A stretch of 64,000 nucleotides of DNA from Aggregatibacter segnis ATCC 33393 (GCF_000185305.1 NZ_GL622200.1:1093564-1157563), one strand, 5' to 3'. Positions 30,515 through 41,190 are shown, counted from the first letter of the stretch. Made by a program: numbers and translations. The notes: generated from the sequence alone by a model not told the origin.

Positions 30515-30611
30515 AAGTGCGGTTAAAAAACGCAATAAATTTTGACCGCACTTCTTGTTGAAGCAAACCATTAAAGAAAAGAAAACAGCACCTTAAAGGT
30601 GCTGTTTTTGT
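30515..30611 (+). terminator. Tandem terminators after fdnI
   Basis: First a USS pair (AAGTGCGGT 30515-30523 with ACCGCACTT 30545-30553, 21-nt loop), then a strong hairpin AAACAGCACC (30583-30592) / GGTGCTGTTT (30598-30607) followed by T residues. The second is the clearer Rho-independent terminator and faces the convergent modC end. Confidence 0.75.
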
Positions 30612-30625
30612 ATGTATAAATAAAA

Positions 30626-31687
30626 TTACGCCGACATCACGGAAATCGTTTTAATTTGCGCATAAACCAATTGTCCCAGTTGTAACGCTAAATCATGGAA
30701 AGACCATTTACTGATACTTGCCCAAAGGTGTTTTCCGCCAATATCCAGTTTTAAATCTACTCGATTTTCCAGCTCTAAAATCTTAACAATCCGTCCATAC
30801 AACGTGTTGCGAATACTAGATTGTTCTACTTTATTCAAACTAATCGACACATCAGAACTATGAATGCAAATTCGGACTTTCTCATTGATCTGCGCCTCAA
30901 CTTGATTAATCCAAATGTTCTGATCGCCAATCGAAAGTGCGGTCATTTTATAAGATGGATTATGCATAAAAACAGGCAAAGAAAGCACCGCACTTTGTTC
31001 GTTTTCCTGTTTCCAAGGAAGAAACAGCGGACTTTCCCAAATACTTTCCAACACATCATAAGCTTCAACTTTGCCGTTAGTCAGCAATACAACCCGCTCG
31101 GCTAAACGCAACAATTCATCAAGACTGTGAGTCACATATAAAATCGGAATGTTAATTTCTTTTGATAGCCGTTCCAGATAATTCATCAATTCACGTTTAC
31201 GCGGTAAATCCAACGCAGAAAGCGGTTCGTCCATTAATAAAATTTCCGGATCGGTTAACAAAGCACGTCCAATAGCCACACGCTGTTTTTCACCACCGGA
31301 CAACGTTATCGGATAACGTTTTAACAAATGGCCGATACCTAGCAACTCAACAATATAGTTAAATTCATCTTTACTGGTATTTTTCATGCCATAACGCAAG
31401 TTGCCATTCACCGTATAATGAGGAAATAAACGGGCATCCTGAAAAACATAACCTATGTTGCGCTGATTGATCGGCACACACACATTTTCTGCCGAATTGA
31501 ACAATTCACGATCATTTAACGAAATCACGCCTTCATCCGGATTAATCAATCCGCTGACAAGGTTAATGAGGGAAGATTTCCCCGAGCCGGACAATCCAAA
31601 AAGTGCGGTAACGCCTTGTGATGGAATATCTAAATGCGCTTCGAGGGATAAAGTGCCTAACTGTTTTTTTACATCAATGTGTAGCAT
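30626..31687 (-). CDS. modC: Molybdate ABC transporter ATP-binding protein
   Basis: ATPase of the molybdate importer. Walker [10 protein letters not shown], signature [15 protein letters not shown], Walker [13 protein letters not shown], and VTHS for the switch histidine. The C-terminal about 70 residues form a MOP/TOBE molybdate-binding domain ([13 protein letters not shown]). ATG 31687 gives 353 aa and overlaps the end of modB; a GTG directly upstream could also serve. Confidence 0.95.
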   Translation of the reverse strand: MLHIDVKKQLGTLSLEAHLDIPSQGVTALFGLSGSGKSSLINLVSGLINPDEGVISLNDRELFNSAENVCVPINQRNIGYVFQDARLFPHYTVNGNLRYGMKNTSKDEFNYIVELLGIGHLLKRYPITLSGGEKQRVAIGRALLTDPEILLMDEPLSALDLPRKRELMNYLERLSKEINIPILYVTHSLDELLRLAERVVLLTNGKVEAYDVLESIWESPLFLPWKQENEQSAVLSLPVFMHNPSYKMTALSIGDQNIWINQVEAQINEKVRICIHSSDVSISLNKVEQSSIRNTLYGRIVKILELENRVDLKLDIGGKHLWASISKWSFHDLALQLGQLVYAQIKTISVMSA

Positions 31688-32402
31688 CACTTTGTCCTAA
31701 TCTTTTTTGCATACGTTTTGCCAACCATTCTGATAACAATAAAGAAATCAGCGATAAAATCACGGCAAAGACACATAACCGAGCCGCTTGTTCTTCTGCG
31801 CCTGGTGTTTGAATAAAGGAATACATAGCCAAGGGAATGGTTTGGGTTTCGCCGGCAATATTGGACACAAAGGTAATGGTGGCACCAAATTCCCCTAAAG
31901 AGCGGGCAAAACCAAGCACGATTCCGGCAAGAATGCCAGGTAAAGATAACGGTAACGTGATGGTTAAAAACACCCGCCACGCAGAAGCCCCCAGTGTTCT
32001 GGCGGCCTGTTCCAATTTTAAATCAATACTTTCAAGGGAAAGTCGAATAGCACGCACAACCAAAGGGAATGCCACCACCGCAGAAGCTAACACCGCCCCT
32101 TTCCAGCTAAATCCAAAGGTCAACCCGAACCATTGATGTAAATATTTACCGATAAAGCCATTGCGTCCCATGGCAACCAGTAAGAGATAACCAATGACAA
32201 CCGGCGGCAACACCAAAGGCAAGTGAATAATCCCGCCCACAATGGATTTGCCATAAAAATCTTTTCGTGCCAAAAGCCATGCCACCCAAACGGCAACAGG
32301 CAAACTCCATACCATAGCACTGACGGAGACTTCTAAACTCAGGCGAATGGCATCGATTTCTAATGGGCTCAAGCCTAATAACACCAGAAACTCTGTAAGC
32401 AA
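31674..32402 (-). CDS. modB: Molybdate ABC transporter permease
   Basis: Inner-membrane permease for molybdate with five or six hydrophobic helices; the ABC-contact loop is [15 protein letters not shown]...[27 protein letters not shown] core sequence is conserved. Start TTG 32402 is supported by AGGGAA seven bases upstream and the absence of any ATG before the conserved N-terminus; 242 aa, slightly longer than E. coli. Overlaps modC. Confidence 0.93.
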   Translation of the reverse strand: MLTEFLVLLGLSPLEIDAIRLSLEVSVSAMVWSLPVAVWVAWLLARKDFYGKSIVGGIIHLPLVLPPVVIGYLLLVAMGRNGFIGKYLHQWFGLTFGFSWKGAVLASAVVAFPLVVRAIRLSLESIDLKLEQAARTLGASAWRVFLTITLPLSLPGILAGIVLGFARSLGEFGATITFVSNIAGETQTIPLAMYSFIQTPGAEEQAARLCVFAVILSLISLLLSEWLAKRMQKRLGQSDATH

Positions 32403-32469
32403 AATTCAATTCCCTATATAAACAAAGCGTAGCACTATGGCTACGCTTAATGAGTCAAAGCGAGTCTGC

Positions 32470-33234
32470 TTATTTTACAGAGAAACCGTAATCCGCAAAT
32501 ACTTTTTTCGCTTCAGGCGATTGTAAGTATTTCAAGAATGCTTGCGTTTCCGCATTGTTGTGATCTTTTAAAATCGCAACAGGATAATCCGCCGGTTTGT
32601 AAGAATCTTGTGGGAACACGCCAATCGCTTTCACTTCTTTGCTCACTTTCGCATCGGTTGCGTACACAATACCTAAAGGTGCTTCACCACGTTCAACTAA
32701 GGCTAATGCCGCACGCACGTCTTTGGCACGAGCTAATTTGTCTTTGACTTGATCCCATAAGTTTAATTTGGTTAACGCTTCTTCCGCATATTGACCGGCA
32801 GGCACGTGCGCAGGGTCACCTACAGACAAATAAGCATCTTTTAATTGCTTAATCCATTCACCTTTTGCGATATCAACGTTTTGTAATTTGCTGTCTTTTT
32901 GTGAGATTAAAACCAGTTCATTACCCACTAATAATTTTTCGGTTTCTTTAACCGTTAACCCTTTTTCTGAAAGGTATTTCATCCATTTTGTGCTGGCTGA
33001 AATAAATAAATCCGCTGGTGCACCTTCTTCAATTTGTTTTGCTAAGGTTGAAGAGGAAGCAAAAGAAAAGACCACTTCTTCTTTTGGATTTACTTTTTTG
33101 TAATCTTCTGCCACTTGTTTTAATGAATCGGTCATGGAAGCAGCAGCAAACACAGTCACTTTCGCCTGTGCAGAAAGAGAGAATGCTAAACAAGCCGCCG
33201 CTAAACCGGCAGCGATTTTTGAATATTTAAACAT
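32470..33234 (-). CDS. modA: Molybdate-binding periplasmic protein
   Basis: Periplasmic substrate-binding protein capturing molybdate for ModBC. The N-terminus is a cleavable signal peptide (KYSKIAAGLAAACLAFSLSAQA, cut likely after AQA). The mature part begins KVTVFAAASMTDSLK, with ligand serines in AAASM and FASSSTLAKQ, and shows GDPAHVPAGQY, all ModA landmarks. 254 aa. GGAG nine bases before the ATG. First gene of modABC, divergent from modE. Confidence 0.95.
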   Translation of the reverse strand: MFKYSKIAAGLAAACLAFSLSAQAKVTVFAAASMTDSLKQVAEDYKKVNPKEEVVFSFASSSTLAKQIEEGAPADLFISASTKWMKYLSEKGLTVKETEKLLVGNELVLISQKDSKLQNVDIAKGEWIKQLKDAYLSVGDPAHVPAGQYAEEALTKLNLWDQVKDKLARAKDVRAALALVERGEAPLGIVYATDAKVSKEVKAIGVFPQDSYKPADYPVAILKDHNNAETQAFLKYLQSPEAKKVFADYGFSVK

Positions 33235-33309
33235 AGTAAAAACTCCGTTTTGGTTGGTTAATAATTTATATATAGCGCAAATTATACAACGAAAATAAAG
33301 AAATAAAAG

Positions 33310-33367
33310 GCGTATAATCCATTATTTAAAAAACAAAATATACGCTAACCTTTCGGAGGTAGGGTTA
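33310..33367. promoter_or_regulatory. Inverted repeat and hairpin in the modA-modE divergent region
   Basis: GCGTATA (33310-33316) and TATACGC (33339-33345) form an inverted repeat with a 22-base spacer; next to it TAACC (33346-33350) pairs with GGTTA (33363-33367) with an inner CCT/AGG. The half sites recall ModE sites (CGnTATA), but the spacing is larger than the usual 6-8 bases, so the regulator is uncertain. Confidence 0.35.
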
Positions 33368-33439
33368 AACATTCTTATTCTTTTAGAAATATAGTATGAT
33401 GTGCCGCATATAGTCGTCAGCGCAATTTTGAGGAACACG

Positions 33440-34219
33440 ATGAACGGAACAGAAATTTTACTCACCATCAAACTGAAAGAAACCCTTTTCGCCGATCCTA
33501 AACGCATCCGTTTATTACAAGAAATTGAAAAATGCGGTTCTATCAATCAAGCGGCTAAAAATGCCAATGTCAGTTATAAAAGCGCTTGGGATCACCTTGA
33601 AGCCATGAACAAAATTAGCCCCAAACCATTGCTAGAACGCAATATTGGTGGGCGAAATGGTGGCGGAACGGCATTAACCGTTTATGCACAACGTTTATTG
33701 AAACTCTATGATTTATTAGAACAAACCCAAGAAAAAGCCTTTGATATTCTGCATGATGAAAAAGTGCCGTTAAACAGTTTGCTCTCTGCTATGGCGCGTT
33801 TTTCTTTACAAACCAGTGCCAGAAACCAATTTTTCGGCAAAGTACAAGCATTAAGATTTGAAGATGTTCACTGTTTTGTTGACATTCTTTTAGAAGATTT
33901 TGACAAACCGCTGACTGTCTCTATCACTGAAAAAAGTGCGGTGCGTTTAAAACTTGAATCTGACAAAGAAGTAATGGTGATGTTTAAAGCACCATGGGTC
34001 AAAATTACCGCCAATCCGCAAGAAAATTTGCCAAATCAATTTAAAGCGACAGTCACCTCCATTATTGATAAAGGTGAAGCCGGTGAAGCGATTCTAGTGT
34101 TAGAAGGCTCAAACATCGAGTTCTGTGCAACGCTCACCAAAGATCAACATGTGGAAATCAATCAGTCCGTTTGGACTTCTGTTGATCCGGAACAAGTGAT
34201 TATTGCGACGCTTTATTAA
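33440..34219 (+). CDS. modE: Molybdate-responsive transcriptional regulator ModE
   Basis: Dimeric repressor of the mod operon and activator of some molybdoenzyme genes when molybdate is bound. Winged-helix domain (about 1-110) includes the recognition segment INQAAKNANVSYKSAWDHLEAMN; two MOP domains (about 120-190 and 195-259) bind molybdate. ATG 33440 has GAGGA upstream and gives 259 aa; the frame extends further upstream to a GTG, without similarity. Confidence 0.94.
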   Translation: MNGTEILLTIKLKETLFADPKRIRLLQEIEKCGSINQAAKNANVSYKSAWDHLEAMNKISPKPLLERNIGGRNGGGTALTVYAQRLLKLYDLLEQTQEKAFDILHDEKVPLNSLLSAMARFSLQTSARNQFFGKVQALRFEDVHCFVDILLEDFDKPLTVSITEKSAVRLKLESDKEVMVMFKAPWVKITANPQENLPNQFKATVTSIIDKGEAGEAILVLEGSNIEFCATLTKDQHVEINQSVWTSVDPEQVIIATLY

Positions 34220-34230
34220 TGTCAAAAGAC

Positions 34231-34266
34231 AAAAAAAGTGCGGTGATTTTTCACCGCACTTTTGTA
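34231..34266. terminator. Inverted-USS terminator between modE and yfbR
   Basis: AAAAGTGCGGTGA (34234-34246) pairs perfectly with TCACCGCACTTTT (34251-34263) over a TTTT loop, with A/T tracts on both sides. Serves two convergent genes. Confidence 0.85.
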
Positions 34267-34285
34267 AGAAAAGCAATAAAAAAAT

Positions 34286-34894
34286 TTACAATGTAATTTC
34301 ATCAATGGATTTGCCGAAACTCGGTACAAACACCTGTAAAAAATAATCCATTTCGGGGCTTTGCCATTGATCCATCAATTTTTCTAACCGCACTTTTGCC
34401 GATTTAAATTCCTGATTGCCATTTTCCAGCTCAAATTTCACTTTAATATAAGCACAAATTAAATCCGCCTGCTTAACAATGTGCTTTTCTTCCTCTGCAA
34501 AACATTGATTATCCAAATAAGGTAAAAAATCAGTCTGCAATGCTTCCGGCAATAAACTCATTAAATGTAACTCAGCCGCCGTTTCAATTTGTTTATAGGC
34601 ATGCGTTATCTCATCATTGAAATATTTAATGGGTGTAGGCAAATCACCGGTAAAAATTTCCGAGGTGTCGTGATACATCGCCATCACGGCAATACGATCT
34701 GCGTTGAGTTGGGCACCGTAAAAACGGTTTTTAATTAACGCCAACGCATGGGCAACAAATGCCACCTGCAAGCTGTGCTCCGCCAAATTTTCTCGTTCAA
34801 TATTACGCATGAGCGACCAGCGCTGAATCAATCTTAAGCGATCCAAACAAGCGAAAAAATGACTGGTTTTAATTTGTTCCATGCCACAACCCAT
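34286..34894 (-). CDS. yfbR: 5'-deoxynucleotidase YfbR (HD domain)
   Basis: Metal-dependent hydrolase dephosphorylating deoxynucleoside monophosphates, cytoplasmic. HD-domain residues are conserved: [31 protein letters not shown] and [13 protein letters not shown]. The end [15 protein letters not shown] is a family hallmark. The ATG at 34894 overlaps the degS stop by one base (TAATG); an ATG at 34882 aligns better with the E. coli N-terminus, so the start is open by four residues. Confidence 0.92.
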   Translation of the reverse strand: MGCGMEQIKTSHFFACLDRLRLIQRWSLMRNIERENLAEHSLQVAFVAHALALIKNRFYGAQLNADRIAVMAMYHDTSEIFTGDLPTPIKYFNDEITHAYKQIETAAELHLMSLLPEALQTDFLPYLDNQCFAEEEKHIVKQADLICAYIKVKFELENGNQEFKSAKVRLEKLMDQWQSPEMDYFLQVFVPSFGKSIDEITL

Positions 34895-35907
34895 TAATTA
34901 AAGGTATATTCTTCGATAACTACAGGAATCTTATACACTTGACCCAAGCGGGAAATTTCAACCTGAACCTGTGTATTCGGACGCACATCCGCGATAAGTT
35001 TCATCATTTCTGCCGGAGAACGTGCCTCGACCTCATTGATTTTCAGAATGATATCGCCTGCCTGTAACCCTGCTTTTGCTGCCGGGCTATTCGGAATAAT
35101 GCTGGTGATGAGCACACCTTGCGAAGATGCCCCTTGCCCATTGCTAAATAAAATATCTGTTTGTACACCGAAATAACCACGAATGACACGTCCATCACGA
35201 ATAATTTTTTTCATGACGTCATTGGCTAAATCAATAGGAATCGCAAAATTTAAGCCTTCCGCGATTTCATTGGCGGTTTTGCCGATACTCAATGTGCTGA
35301 TACCCAATAGCTCACCAGCAGAATTAATTAACGCCCCACCGGAATTACCTCGGTTAATGGATGCGTCAGTTTGGATAAAGTTTTGGCGGCCCAGTGCTTC
35401 ACCAACCGCACTACGCCCTACCGCACTGACAATCCCTTGCGACACACTTTGTCCCAAATTGTATGGATTACCAATGGCTAACGCCACATCGCCCACATGC
35501 ACAGGGCGATTGGGATTTTGTGGAATCGTGGATAAGTTATCCGCTTTGATTTTCAATACGGCTAAATCCGTTAACGCATCTGAACCAATTAATGCCGCAT
35601 CAAAAATATTGCCATTTTGCAATGCCACCACAATTTGATCGGCATTTTGAATCACGTGTTTGTTGGTCAGAATGTAACCGTCTTTCGACATGATCACACC
35701 AGAACCGAGGTTATTCACTTGGAACTGAGAAGAAGAGGACGTAAAGGCTTGATTATAAACATTCACCACGGCAGGCGAGGCAATACGTACAGCATCCCGA
35801 TAAGAAGCAACATCATGTTGAGAGTCAGTGATTTTAGGCATGACATACAAAATCACGGCAGCAGAAGCCAAGCCGATAATCGCCGAATGAAAAAGTTTCT
35901 TTAGCAT
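34894..35907 (-). CDS. degS: Envelope stress serine protease DegS
   Basis: Inner-membrane-anchored periplasmic protease that starts RseA degradation to release sigma-E. A single N-terminal membrane helix (about 5-22), then a trypsin-like domain with the triad in TNKHVI (His84), LTDLAVL (Asp114) and RGNSGG (Ser189), and a single PDZ domain (about 245-337). One PDZ domain and the uncleaved anchor distinguish it from DegP/DegQ. The following gene yfbR overlaps its stop. Confidence 0.92.
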   Translation of the reverse strand: MLKKLFHSAIIGLASAAVILYVMPKITDSQHDVASYRDAVRIASPAVVNVYNQAFTSSSSQFQVNNLGSGVIMSKDGYILTNKHVIQNADQIVVALQNGNIFDAALIGSDALTDLAVLKIKADNLSTIPQNPNRPVHVGDVALAIGNPYNLGQSVSQGIVSAVGRSAVGEALGRQNFIQTDASINRGNSGGALINSAGELLGISTLSIGKTANEIAEGLNFAIPIDLANDVMKKIIRDGRVIRGYFGVQTDILFSNGQGASSQGVLITSIIPNSPAAKAGLQAGDIILKINEVEARSPAEMMKLIADVRPNTQVQVEISRLGQVYKIPVVIEEYTFN

Positions 35908-35914
35908 CAGTTCC

Positions 35915-37039
35915 TCATTTTCTTATATAAATTAACTTGAGATCATCGCCGACAGGTTCGCAAGATTGCAGTTGCCATAAAGGCGCATCGGCAAGTTGCG
36001 TTAAATTAGGCAAATGGCATAAATCTCTGGCTTGATCGCCTAACAATTTTGGCGCCATGTAAATAATCAGTTCATCCACCAGATTTTCAGCAATTAATGC
36101 GCCTGCCAACGTCGCACCCGCTTCCACCCAAAGGGTGTTAATTTGACGCTTGCCTAACTCTGCCATCAATGACTGCAAGCGCGTTTCACCTTGGTTTCTG
36201 TCTAATTTTAAGTAATCCGTAAAGGGCGGAAAATCTGTCAGCGAATAATCCTCTTCGCCCACCAACCAAACCGGTGATTCCGTTGAAAACACCTTAAAAT
36301 CCGACCGCACTTTATGGCTAGAATCCAAAATCACACGCACCGGTTGGCGTAGTTTTTCTTGTGCATAGCTGGCTTTTACGTCAAGCGGCAATTCTTCCCA
36401 ACGCACATTTAAGCTGGGATCATCCGCCAGCACCGTTTGTGAAGTCGATAAGATCGCGGAAGCTTTGGCACGATATTGCTGCACATCCGCCCTTGCCTGC
36501 GCGCCGGTAATCCATTTGCTTTCGCCACTTGCCATGGCCGTTTTGCCATCAATACTCATGGCCAGTTTTAATTGCACGAAAGGTTTGCCGGTACGCATGC
36601 GTTTCAAAAAGCCTTTATTTAGCTGTTCGGCATTTTCTTCCAATAATCCCACCGCACTTTGAATGCCTGCATCGCTTAAAATCTGTAACCCTTTGCCCGC
36701 CACTTGTGGGTTCGGATCGCACATCGCCGCAATCACTTTACTCACGCCGGCTTCAACTAAGCCTTTCGCACAAGGCGGCGTACGCCCAAAATGAGAACAG
36801 GGTTCTAAGGTGACATAAGCGGTTGCACCACGTGCCTTTTCCCCAGCTTCACGTAATGCCATCACTTCTGCGTGTGGCTCACCGGCTTTCGCATGAAATC
36901 CTTTGCCGACAACCTCGCCGTCTTTCACCAAGACGCAACCCACGGAAGGATTTGGCGTTGTGGTGAATTCACCCTGTTTGGCTAAATCAAGCGCCAGTTG
37001 CATAAAAGCGGCATCTTGTGGGCTAAATGGTTCGTTCAT
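35915..37039 (-). CDS. ribD: Riboflavin biosynthesis deaminase/reductase
   Basis: Bifunctional enzyme for two steps of riboflavin synthesis: deamination then reduction of the pyrimidine intermediate. The deaminase half has zinc ligands in PHAEV and EPCSHFGRTPPCAKG; the reductase half starts near residue 148 (FVQLKLAMSIDGKTA). ATG 37039 overlaps the nrdR stop as TGATG and has AAGGA upstream, giving 374 aa. The nrdR-ribD arrangement is common in gammaproteobacteria. Confidence 0.95.
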   Translation of the reverse strand: MNEPFSPQDAAFMQLALDLAKQGEFTTTPNPSVGCVLVKDGEVVGKGFHAKAGEPHAEVMALREAGEKARGATAYVTLEPCSHFGRTPPCAKGLVEAGVSKVIAAMCDPNPQVAGKGLQILSDAGIQSAVGLLEENAEQLNKGFLKRMRTGKPFVQLKLAMSIDGKTAMASGESKWITGAQARADVQQYRAKASAILSTSQTVLADDPSLNVRWEELPLDVKASYAQEKLRQPVRVILDSSHKVRSDFKVFSTESPVWLVGEEDYSLTDFPPFTDYLKLDRNQGETRLQSLMAELGKRQINTLWVEAGATLAGALIAENLVDELIIYMAPKLLGDQARDLCHLPNLTQLADAPLWQLQSCEPVGDDLKLIYIRK

Positions 37040-37491
37040 CAATGATCCTTTAAGTTTTCGATTTCTTGGCTAAATTCGTTGATGTTATCAAAACTCAAAT
37101 AGACGGAGGCAAAACGGATATACGCCACTTTATCTAAATTCTTTAATTCTTCCATCACTAACGTACCCACCAATTTACTTGGCACTTCACGCTCACCGGT
37201 CGCGCGCAATTTATGAATAATGCGGCTAATGGCTTTTTCCACATCGTCCGCACTCACGGGGCGTTTTTCCAAGGCGTGTTGAATACCTCGACGTAATTTA
37301 TCTTCATTAAACGGCTCACGATTACCGTTATTTTTAATCACTTTCGGCACAATTAGTTCTGCCGTTTCAAAGGTCGTAAAACGTTCGTGGCACTGACCGC
37401 ACTCTCTGCGGCGACGTACCTGAAAACCGTCAGAAACCAAACGACTGTCAATCACTTTGGTTTCTTCTGTCGAACAAAAAGGACAACGCAT
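37039..37491 (-). CDS. nrdR: Ribonucleotide reductase repressor NrdR
   Basis: Nucleotide-sensing repressor of ribonucleotide reductase genes. A zinc ribbon at the N-terminus (CPFC near residue 3 and CGQC near 31) is followed by an ATP-cone (about 46-136) beginning [19 protein letters not shown]. At 150 aa it has the standard length. It overlaps ribD and is separated from rlmM upstream by a terminator. Confidence 0.96.
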   Translation of the reverse strand: MRCPFCSTEETKVIDSRLVSDGFQVRRRRECGQCHERFTTFETAELIVPKVIKNNGNREPFNEDKLRRGIQHALEKRPVSADDVEKAISRIIHKLRATGEREVPSKLVGTLVMEELKNLDKVAYIRFASVYLSFDNINEFSQEIENLKDH

Positions 37492-37509
37492 ACTTGTCTC
37501 CCATCATAA

Positions 37510-37556
37510 ATAGCGAAAAAAACAACCGCACTTTGGCGTAAATAGCGCGGTTATTT
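37510..37556 (-). terminator. Terminator after rlmM
   Basis: On the minus strand AACCGCGC (37552-37545) pairs with GTGCGGTT (37531-37524) with one G-U pair, followed by a run of T. The right arm is a USS. Confidence 0.6.
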
Positions 37557-37624
37557 TACAAATTATTTGCACAAAATGCGGTATAAAAAACAAAAATTTT
37601 TAAGTTTTACTTCACGCTAATCGT

Positions 37625-38713
37625 TTATAGCAAACGCAAGTAAACCGTAATTTCTTCCCGATCGTGATACAGGTGTTTTGCCTGTAACTGGAATTTTAAC
37701 CCTTGCTGCGACAATTTATCCGCAATAAATTGCAGACATTGTTGTACTTCCGCATAGCGTTTTTTCATCGGTAGCTTCAAATTAAAGATCATGCTATGAC
37801 ACCAACCGTTCAACAGCCATTTCACCATTAACTCGGCAATTCGGCTTGGCTGCTCTACCATGTCGCACACTAGCCAATCAATTTTACGTCGTTTCGGCGG
37901 CTGAAACTTAAAGCCATCTTCCGCACAATGCTCAATGCGCCCCGTATCATGCAGACTGGCTGCCATTTTGCCGTGATCGACGGCATATACAAATAAACCA
38001 CGTTTCACTAACTGATATGTCCAACCGCCCGGGCAAGCACCGAGATCCACGGCATACATGGTTTCGTTAAGCAATTCCGCTTCTTTTTGGCGCGGAATAA
38101 AACTCAAAATCGCCTCTTCCAATTTTAATGTAGAGCGACTTGGTGCATCTGCCGGGAATTTTAGGCGTTGAATGCCCATTAAATGGGCGGAATGATTGTG
38201 ATTGTAAGAGTAGCCCACATAACAAGTATTATTTTGTAAGAAAAAAACATGCAATGTCAGACCGCTCTTTAAGTTACTTTTTGCATTTAGCCAGCCTTGC
38301 TTTTTCAACGCTTGGCGCAGTGGCACAGTGAATTTACGGCAAAATCCAAGCAATTCCTTCGCTTCATTCGTATCGGCAGTTTCTACCCATAATTCATTGC
38401 TGTTTGTTAATGGGATGGTCTCCGCAATCTGTTGATATTGCTGAAGAATCGGTGTGATGCGATCCTGTTGTGGTAAATCCGTCAGCAAATCGGAAACCAC
38501 GATCATTTGACGGGCAAAAATCAGCTGTTGAAAGGGCAATTCTCGTGCCAATAAATCGGCTTCGCCGGGCTGATAACATTCAAAAATTACATAGCCGCTG
38601 TTTTCGGTCACACGGGCGAAGCCAAAGACGCCTTTTTCTGCTGCTTTATCGGTGATTTCTGCCGCCAACTCGCGCTCAAATCCCATCCGACAATATAATG
38701 CCAACTTATTCAT
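37625..38713 (-). CDS. rlmM: 23S rRNA 2'-O-ribose C2498 methyltransferase
   Basis: S-adenosylmethionine-dependent methyltransferase acting on 23S rRNA. N-terminal THUMP-like half, then the Rossmann methyltransferase domain with [28 protein letters not shown] and [10 protein letters not shown], the K-D-K-E set of RrmJ-type enzymes. ATG 38713 ([15 protein letters not shown]) matches E. coli RlmM; the open frame runs on to 38785 within gcvA. 362 aa. It overlaps the end of gcvA by eight bases, as in enteric bacteria where these genes are also adjacent. Confidence 0.95.
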   Translation of the reverse strand: MNKLALYCRMGFERELAAEITDKAAEKGVFGFARVTENSGYVIFECYQPGEADLLARELPFQQLIFARQMIVVSDLLTDLPQQDRITPILQQYQQIAETIPLTNSNELWVETADTNEAKELLGFCRKFTVPLRQALKKQGWLNAKSNLKSGLTLHVFFLQNNTCYVGYSYNHNHSAHLMGIQRLKFPADAPSRSTLKLEEAILSFIPRQKEAELLNETMYAVDLGACPGGWTYQLVKRGLFVYAVDHGKMAASLHDTGRIEHCAEDGFKFQPPKRRKIDWLVCDMVEQPSRIAELMVKWLLNGWCHSMIFNLKLPMKKRYAEVQQCLQFIADKLSQQGLKFQLQAKHLYHDREEITVYLRLL

Positions 38714-39611
38714 TTTCTTGTTTATTTTCTTCTTGATTAATGGTTTGAATAATCCAGGAACGGAACGCCACAATGCGCTCATCATTACTGTTATCTAAAT
38801 GATTGACCACATAAAAGGATTTCGGATCCCGCAAATGGGTATCAAATACCGGTTGTAAATTGCCGTTGTCTAGCTCTTGTTGCGCTAAAATACGATTGGC
38901 AAGCACAATGCCTTGTTCATGAATTGCCGCTTGCAAGGCCATGAAGGTATGACTAAAGATTGGGCCTTGCTGAATATTCAATTCTTCCAATGCCAAATAA
39001 TTTGCCATATGTTGCCAATTATCGCGGGCATGAATGTGCAACAAGGTATGATGTTTTAAATCCTGTGGCTGATGAATTGGTTTTTGTGCCAATAATTTCG
39101 GTGCAGCAAGCACCAGTAAATCCTCTTCCACCAAACGATCCACTTGTAAGTTATCCCAGTTGCCTTTGCCGTAATAAATCGCAATATCAATGTCTTGGCT
39201 AAGCAAGCCTTCATCTTGATCGACACCTTTTAAGCGTACTTCAATGTCGGGATATAATTTATTAAATTCGCTTAAACGTGGCACCAACCATTGAATACCA
39301 AAAGTTTGCGGCACACTGATGGTTAAATGTTTATCATTTTTTAAAGCGAATAATTTATCCGTCGCCTCCGCTAAACGGTGCAGAATTTTGGTGATGTCCG
39401 CATAGTAGGCTTTGCCAAAATCAGTTAACTCCAGCGCACGATTTTTACGTTTAAATAACGTAACGCCTAAGAAATCTTCCAAAATTTTTATTTGATGGCT
39501 AATCGCTGCTTGCGTCACAAATAATTCATCCGCCGCTTTCGTGAAACTTAAAAATCTCGCGGCTGACTCAAATGCTTTTAGCGAATTTAAAGGTGGCAAA
39601 CGTTTATACAT
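38706..39611 (-). CDS. gcvA: Glycine cleavage system transcriptional regulator GcvA
   Basis: LysR-type regulator controlling the gcv operon and activating gcvB. The N-terminal helix-turn-helix holds [21 protein letters not shown]; the effector domain has [15 protein letters not shown] and YYGKGNW, both specific to GcvA. ATG 39611 with GGGAA seven bases upstream gives 301 aa; a TTG four codons earlier is possible. Divergent from the GcvB sRNA, exactly as in E. coli. Confidence 0.94.
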   Translation of the reverse strand: MYKRLPPLNSLKAFESAARFLSFTKAADELFVTQAAISHQIKILEDFLGVTLFKRKNRALELTDFGKAYYADITKILHRLAEATDKLFALKNDKHLTISVPQTFGIQWLVPRLSEFNKLYPDIEVRLKGVDQDEGLLSQDIDIAIYYGKGNWDNLQVDRLVEEDLLVLAAPKLLAQKPIHQPQDLKHHTLLHIHARDNWQHMANYLALEELNIQQGPIFSHTFMALQAAIHEQGIVLANRILAQQELDNGNLQPVFDTHLRDPKSFYVVNHLDNSNDERIVAFRSWIIQTINQEENKQENE

Positions 39612-39711
39612 GTTATTTCCCAATGATTCATTTCTTAGAAAAAATTTAAATCAGATTACTTTTTTTTATCAATCTAATAAAAAAATCTCTTTTGCCCGTT
39701 ATACTTATTCT

Positions 39712-39898
39712 ACTTAAAATGAAACCATACTTAAGTCACAATTTCTTAACTGTTAAGATTTTCGAATTAAGTATGATGTTGTGTTTGCATATTGTTTGGT
39801 TTTTCCAAACCAAAGTAACGAAAGTTACTTTTTCTTTTCATTTCCTGTATTTTTGGCATTTTCGCCAGACACCGCTCCTAAAAGAGCGGTGTTTTTTA
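39712..39898 (+). ncRNA. gcvB: GcvB small RNA
   Basis: Hfq-dependent regulator of amino-acid and peptide transport mRNAs. A -10 box TATACT (39700-39705) sets the start near 39712; a CTAAT motif (39673-39677) is a plausible GcvA contact and the -35 is weak, as expected for an activated promoter. The G/U-rich seed GATGTTGTGTTTGCA (from about 39775) matches the E. coli R1 region, followed by the hairpin TTGGTTTTTCCAA, GTAACGAAAGTTAC and the CACTTCCTGTA-like ATTTCCTGTATTT block. It ends in the terminator ACACCGCTC / GAGCGGTGT (39869-39892) and a T run. Length about 187 nt versus about 205 in E. coli. Confidence 0.92.
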
Positions 39899-40070
39899 TG
39901 GGCGATTTTAACATAGTTCTGCTGTTATTTCCTGCCCTATTCCTCTTCCACAAACGAGAGTCTTCCCACTTAAACTTTTCATTTGTTTTTACGACTAAAA
40001 TATTTTCAATCCTGATGGAATGGTGTAGATTAAAAACGACTTAAATCTCAATCTATATTAAGGAAAAACC
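39899..40070 (+). promoter_or_regulatory. ilvE upstream region
   Basis: About 170 bases between the GcvB terminator and ilvE. A possible promoter is TTTTCA, 17 bases, TAGATT close to the start codon; AAGGAAAAACC just before ATG is the ribosome binding site. I see no leader peptide or attenuator. Confidence 0.35.
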
Positions 40071-41090
40071 ATGTCAGACTTACTTGATTGGAAAAATCTC
40101 GGATTCAGTTATATCAAAACAGATTATCGTTTTATCGCCCATTGGAAAGACGGCAAATGGGACAATGGTGAATTAACCACTGACAGCACATTGCATATTC
40201 ACGAAGGTTCCACCGCGCTGCATTACGGACAACAATGTTTCGAGGGCTTAAAAGCCTACCGTTGCAAAGACGGTTCAATCAACCTTTTCCGTCCGGATCA
40301 AAATGCGAAACGTATGCAAAACACCTGCGATCGCCTGTTAATGCCACAAGTTCCGACAGAATTATTTATCCGCGCCTGTAAAGAAGTGGTCAAAGCCAAC
40401 GAAAAATGGCTTGCGCCATATGGTAGCGGGGCCACACTTTATCTTCGTCCATTCGTTATCGGTGTCGGTGAAAACATCGGCGTACGCCCCGCACCGGAAT
40501 ACATTTTCTCCGTTTTCTGTTGCCCGGTAGGCGCCTATTTCAAAGGTGGTATGAAACCGTCTAATTTCTTGGTAACCGATTATGACCGCGCTGCACCACA
40601 TGGTACCGGTGGCGTCAAAGTGGGCGGAAACTATGCTGCAAGTTTATTACCACATGAACTTGCCGCTGAACGCAAATTTGCTGATGCCATTTATCTTGAT
40701 CCGAAAACCCATACCAAAATTGAAGAAGTGGGCGCGGCAAACTTTTTCGGTATCACACGCGATAACAAATTCATCACGCCACTTTCGCCATCCATTTTGC
40801 CAAGTATCACCAAATACTCACTGCTCTATTTAGCCAAAGAACGCTTAGGCATGGAAACCATTGAAGGTGATGTCTATATCAATGAATTAGACCAATTCGC
40901 CGAAGCGGGTGCTTGCGGCACAGCTGCGGTTATTTCACCTATCGGCGGCATTCAATATGGCGATGACTTCCACGTTTTCTATTCAGAAACTGACGTGGGT
41001 CCAATCACTAAACGCCTTTATGAAGAACTTACCGGCATCCAGTTCGGTGACGTAGAAGCACCGGAAGGTTGGATTGTAAAAGTAGATTAA
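40071..41090 (+). CDS. ilvE: Branched-chain amino acid aminotransferase
   Basis: PLP enzyme for the last step of leucine, isoleucine and valine synthesis. The 339-aa protein is of the longer BCAT type found in Haemophilus and eukaryotes rather than the 309-aa E. coli form. The PLP lysine is in [12 protein letters not shown] (Lys183); [22 protein letters not shown] and [10 protein letters not shown] are conserved. Stands alone after gcvB. Confidence 0.94.
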   Translation: MSDLLDWKNLGFSYIKTDYRFIAHWKDGKWDNGELTTDSTLHIHEGSTALHYGQQCFEGLKAYRCKDGSINLFRPDQNAKRMQNTCDRLLMPQVPTELFIRACKEVVKANEKWLAPYGSGATLYLRPFVIGVGENIGVRPAPEYIFSVFCCPVGAYFKGGMKPSNFLVTDYDRAAPHGTGGVKVGGNYAASLLPHELAAERKFADAIYLDPKTHTKIEEVGAANFFGITRDNKFITPLSPSILPSITKYSLLYLAKERLGMETIEGDVYINELDQFAEAGACGTAAVISPIGGIQYGDDFHVFYSETDVGPITKRLYEELTGIQFGDVEAPEGWIVKVD

Positions 41091-41109
41091 TTTCTGCTTT
41101 CCAAAGGAT

Positions 41110-41190
41110 AAAAGTGCTGTCAAATTCGACCGCACTTTTTATTTACATCCGAAAAAAATCCCCATAACCTTAGGGCTACGGGGATTTTTT
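41110..41190. terminator. Terminators between ilvE and mdh
   Basis: First an imperfect USS pair (AAAAGTGC-T-GTC with GACCGCACTTTT, about 41110-41136), then AAAAAATCCCC (41153-41163) with GGGGATTTTTT (41180-41190), a strong bidirectional hairpin between two convergent genes. Confidence 0.75.

Noticed and set aside
39899..40060. Leader peptide or attenuator before ilvE
   Set aside because: No short frame rich in Leu/Ile/Val codons and no alternative hairpins; the only terminator there belongs to GcvB.
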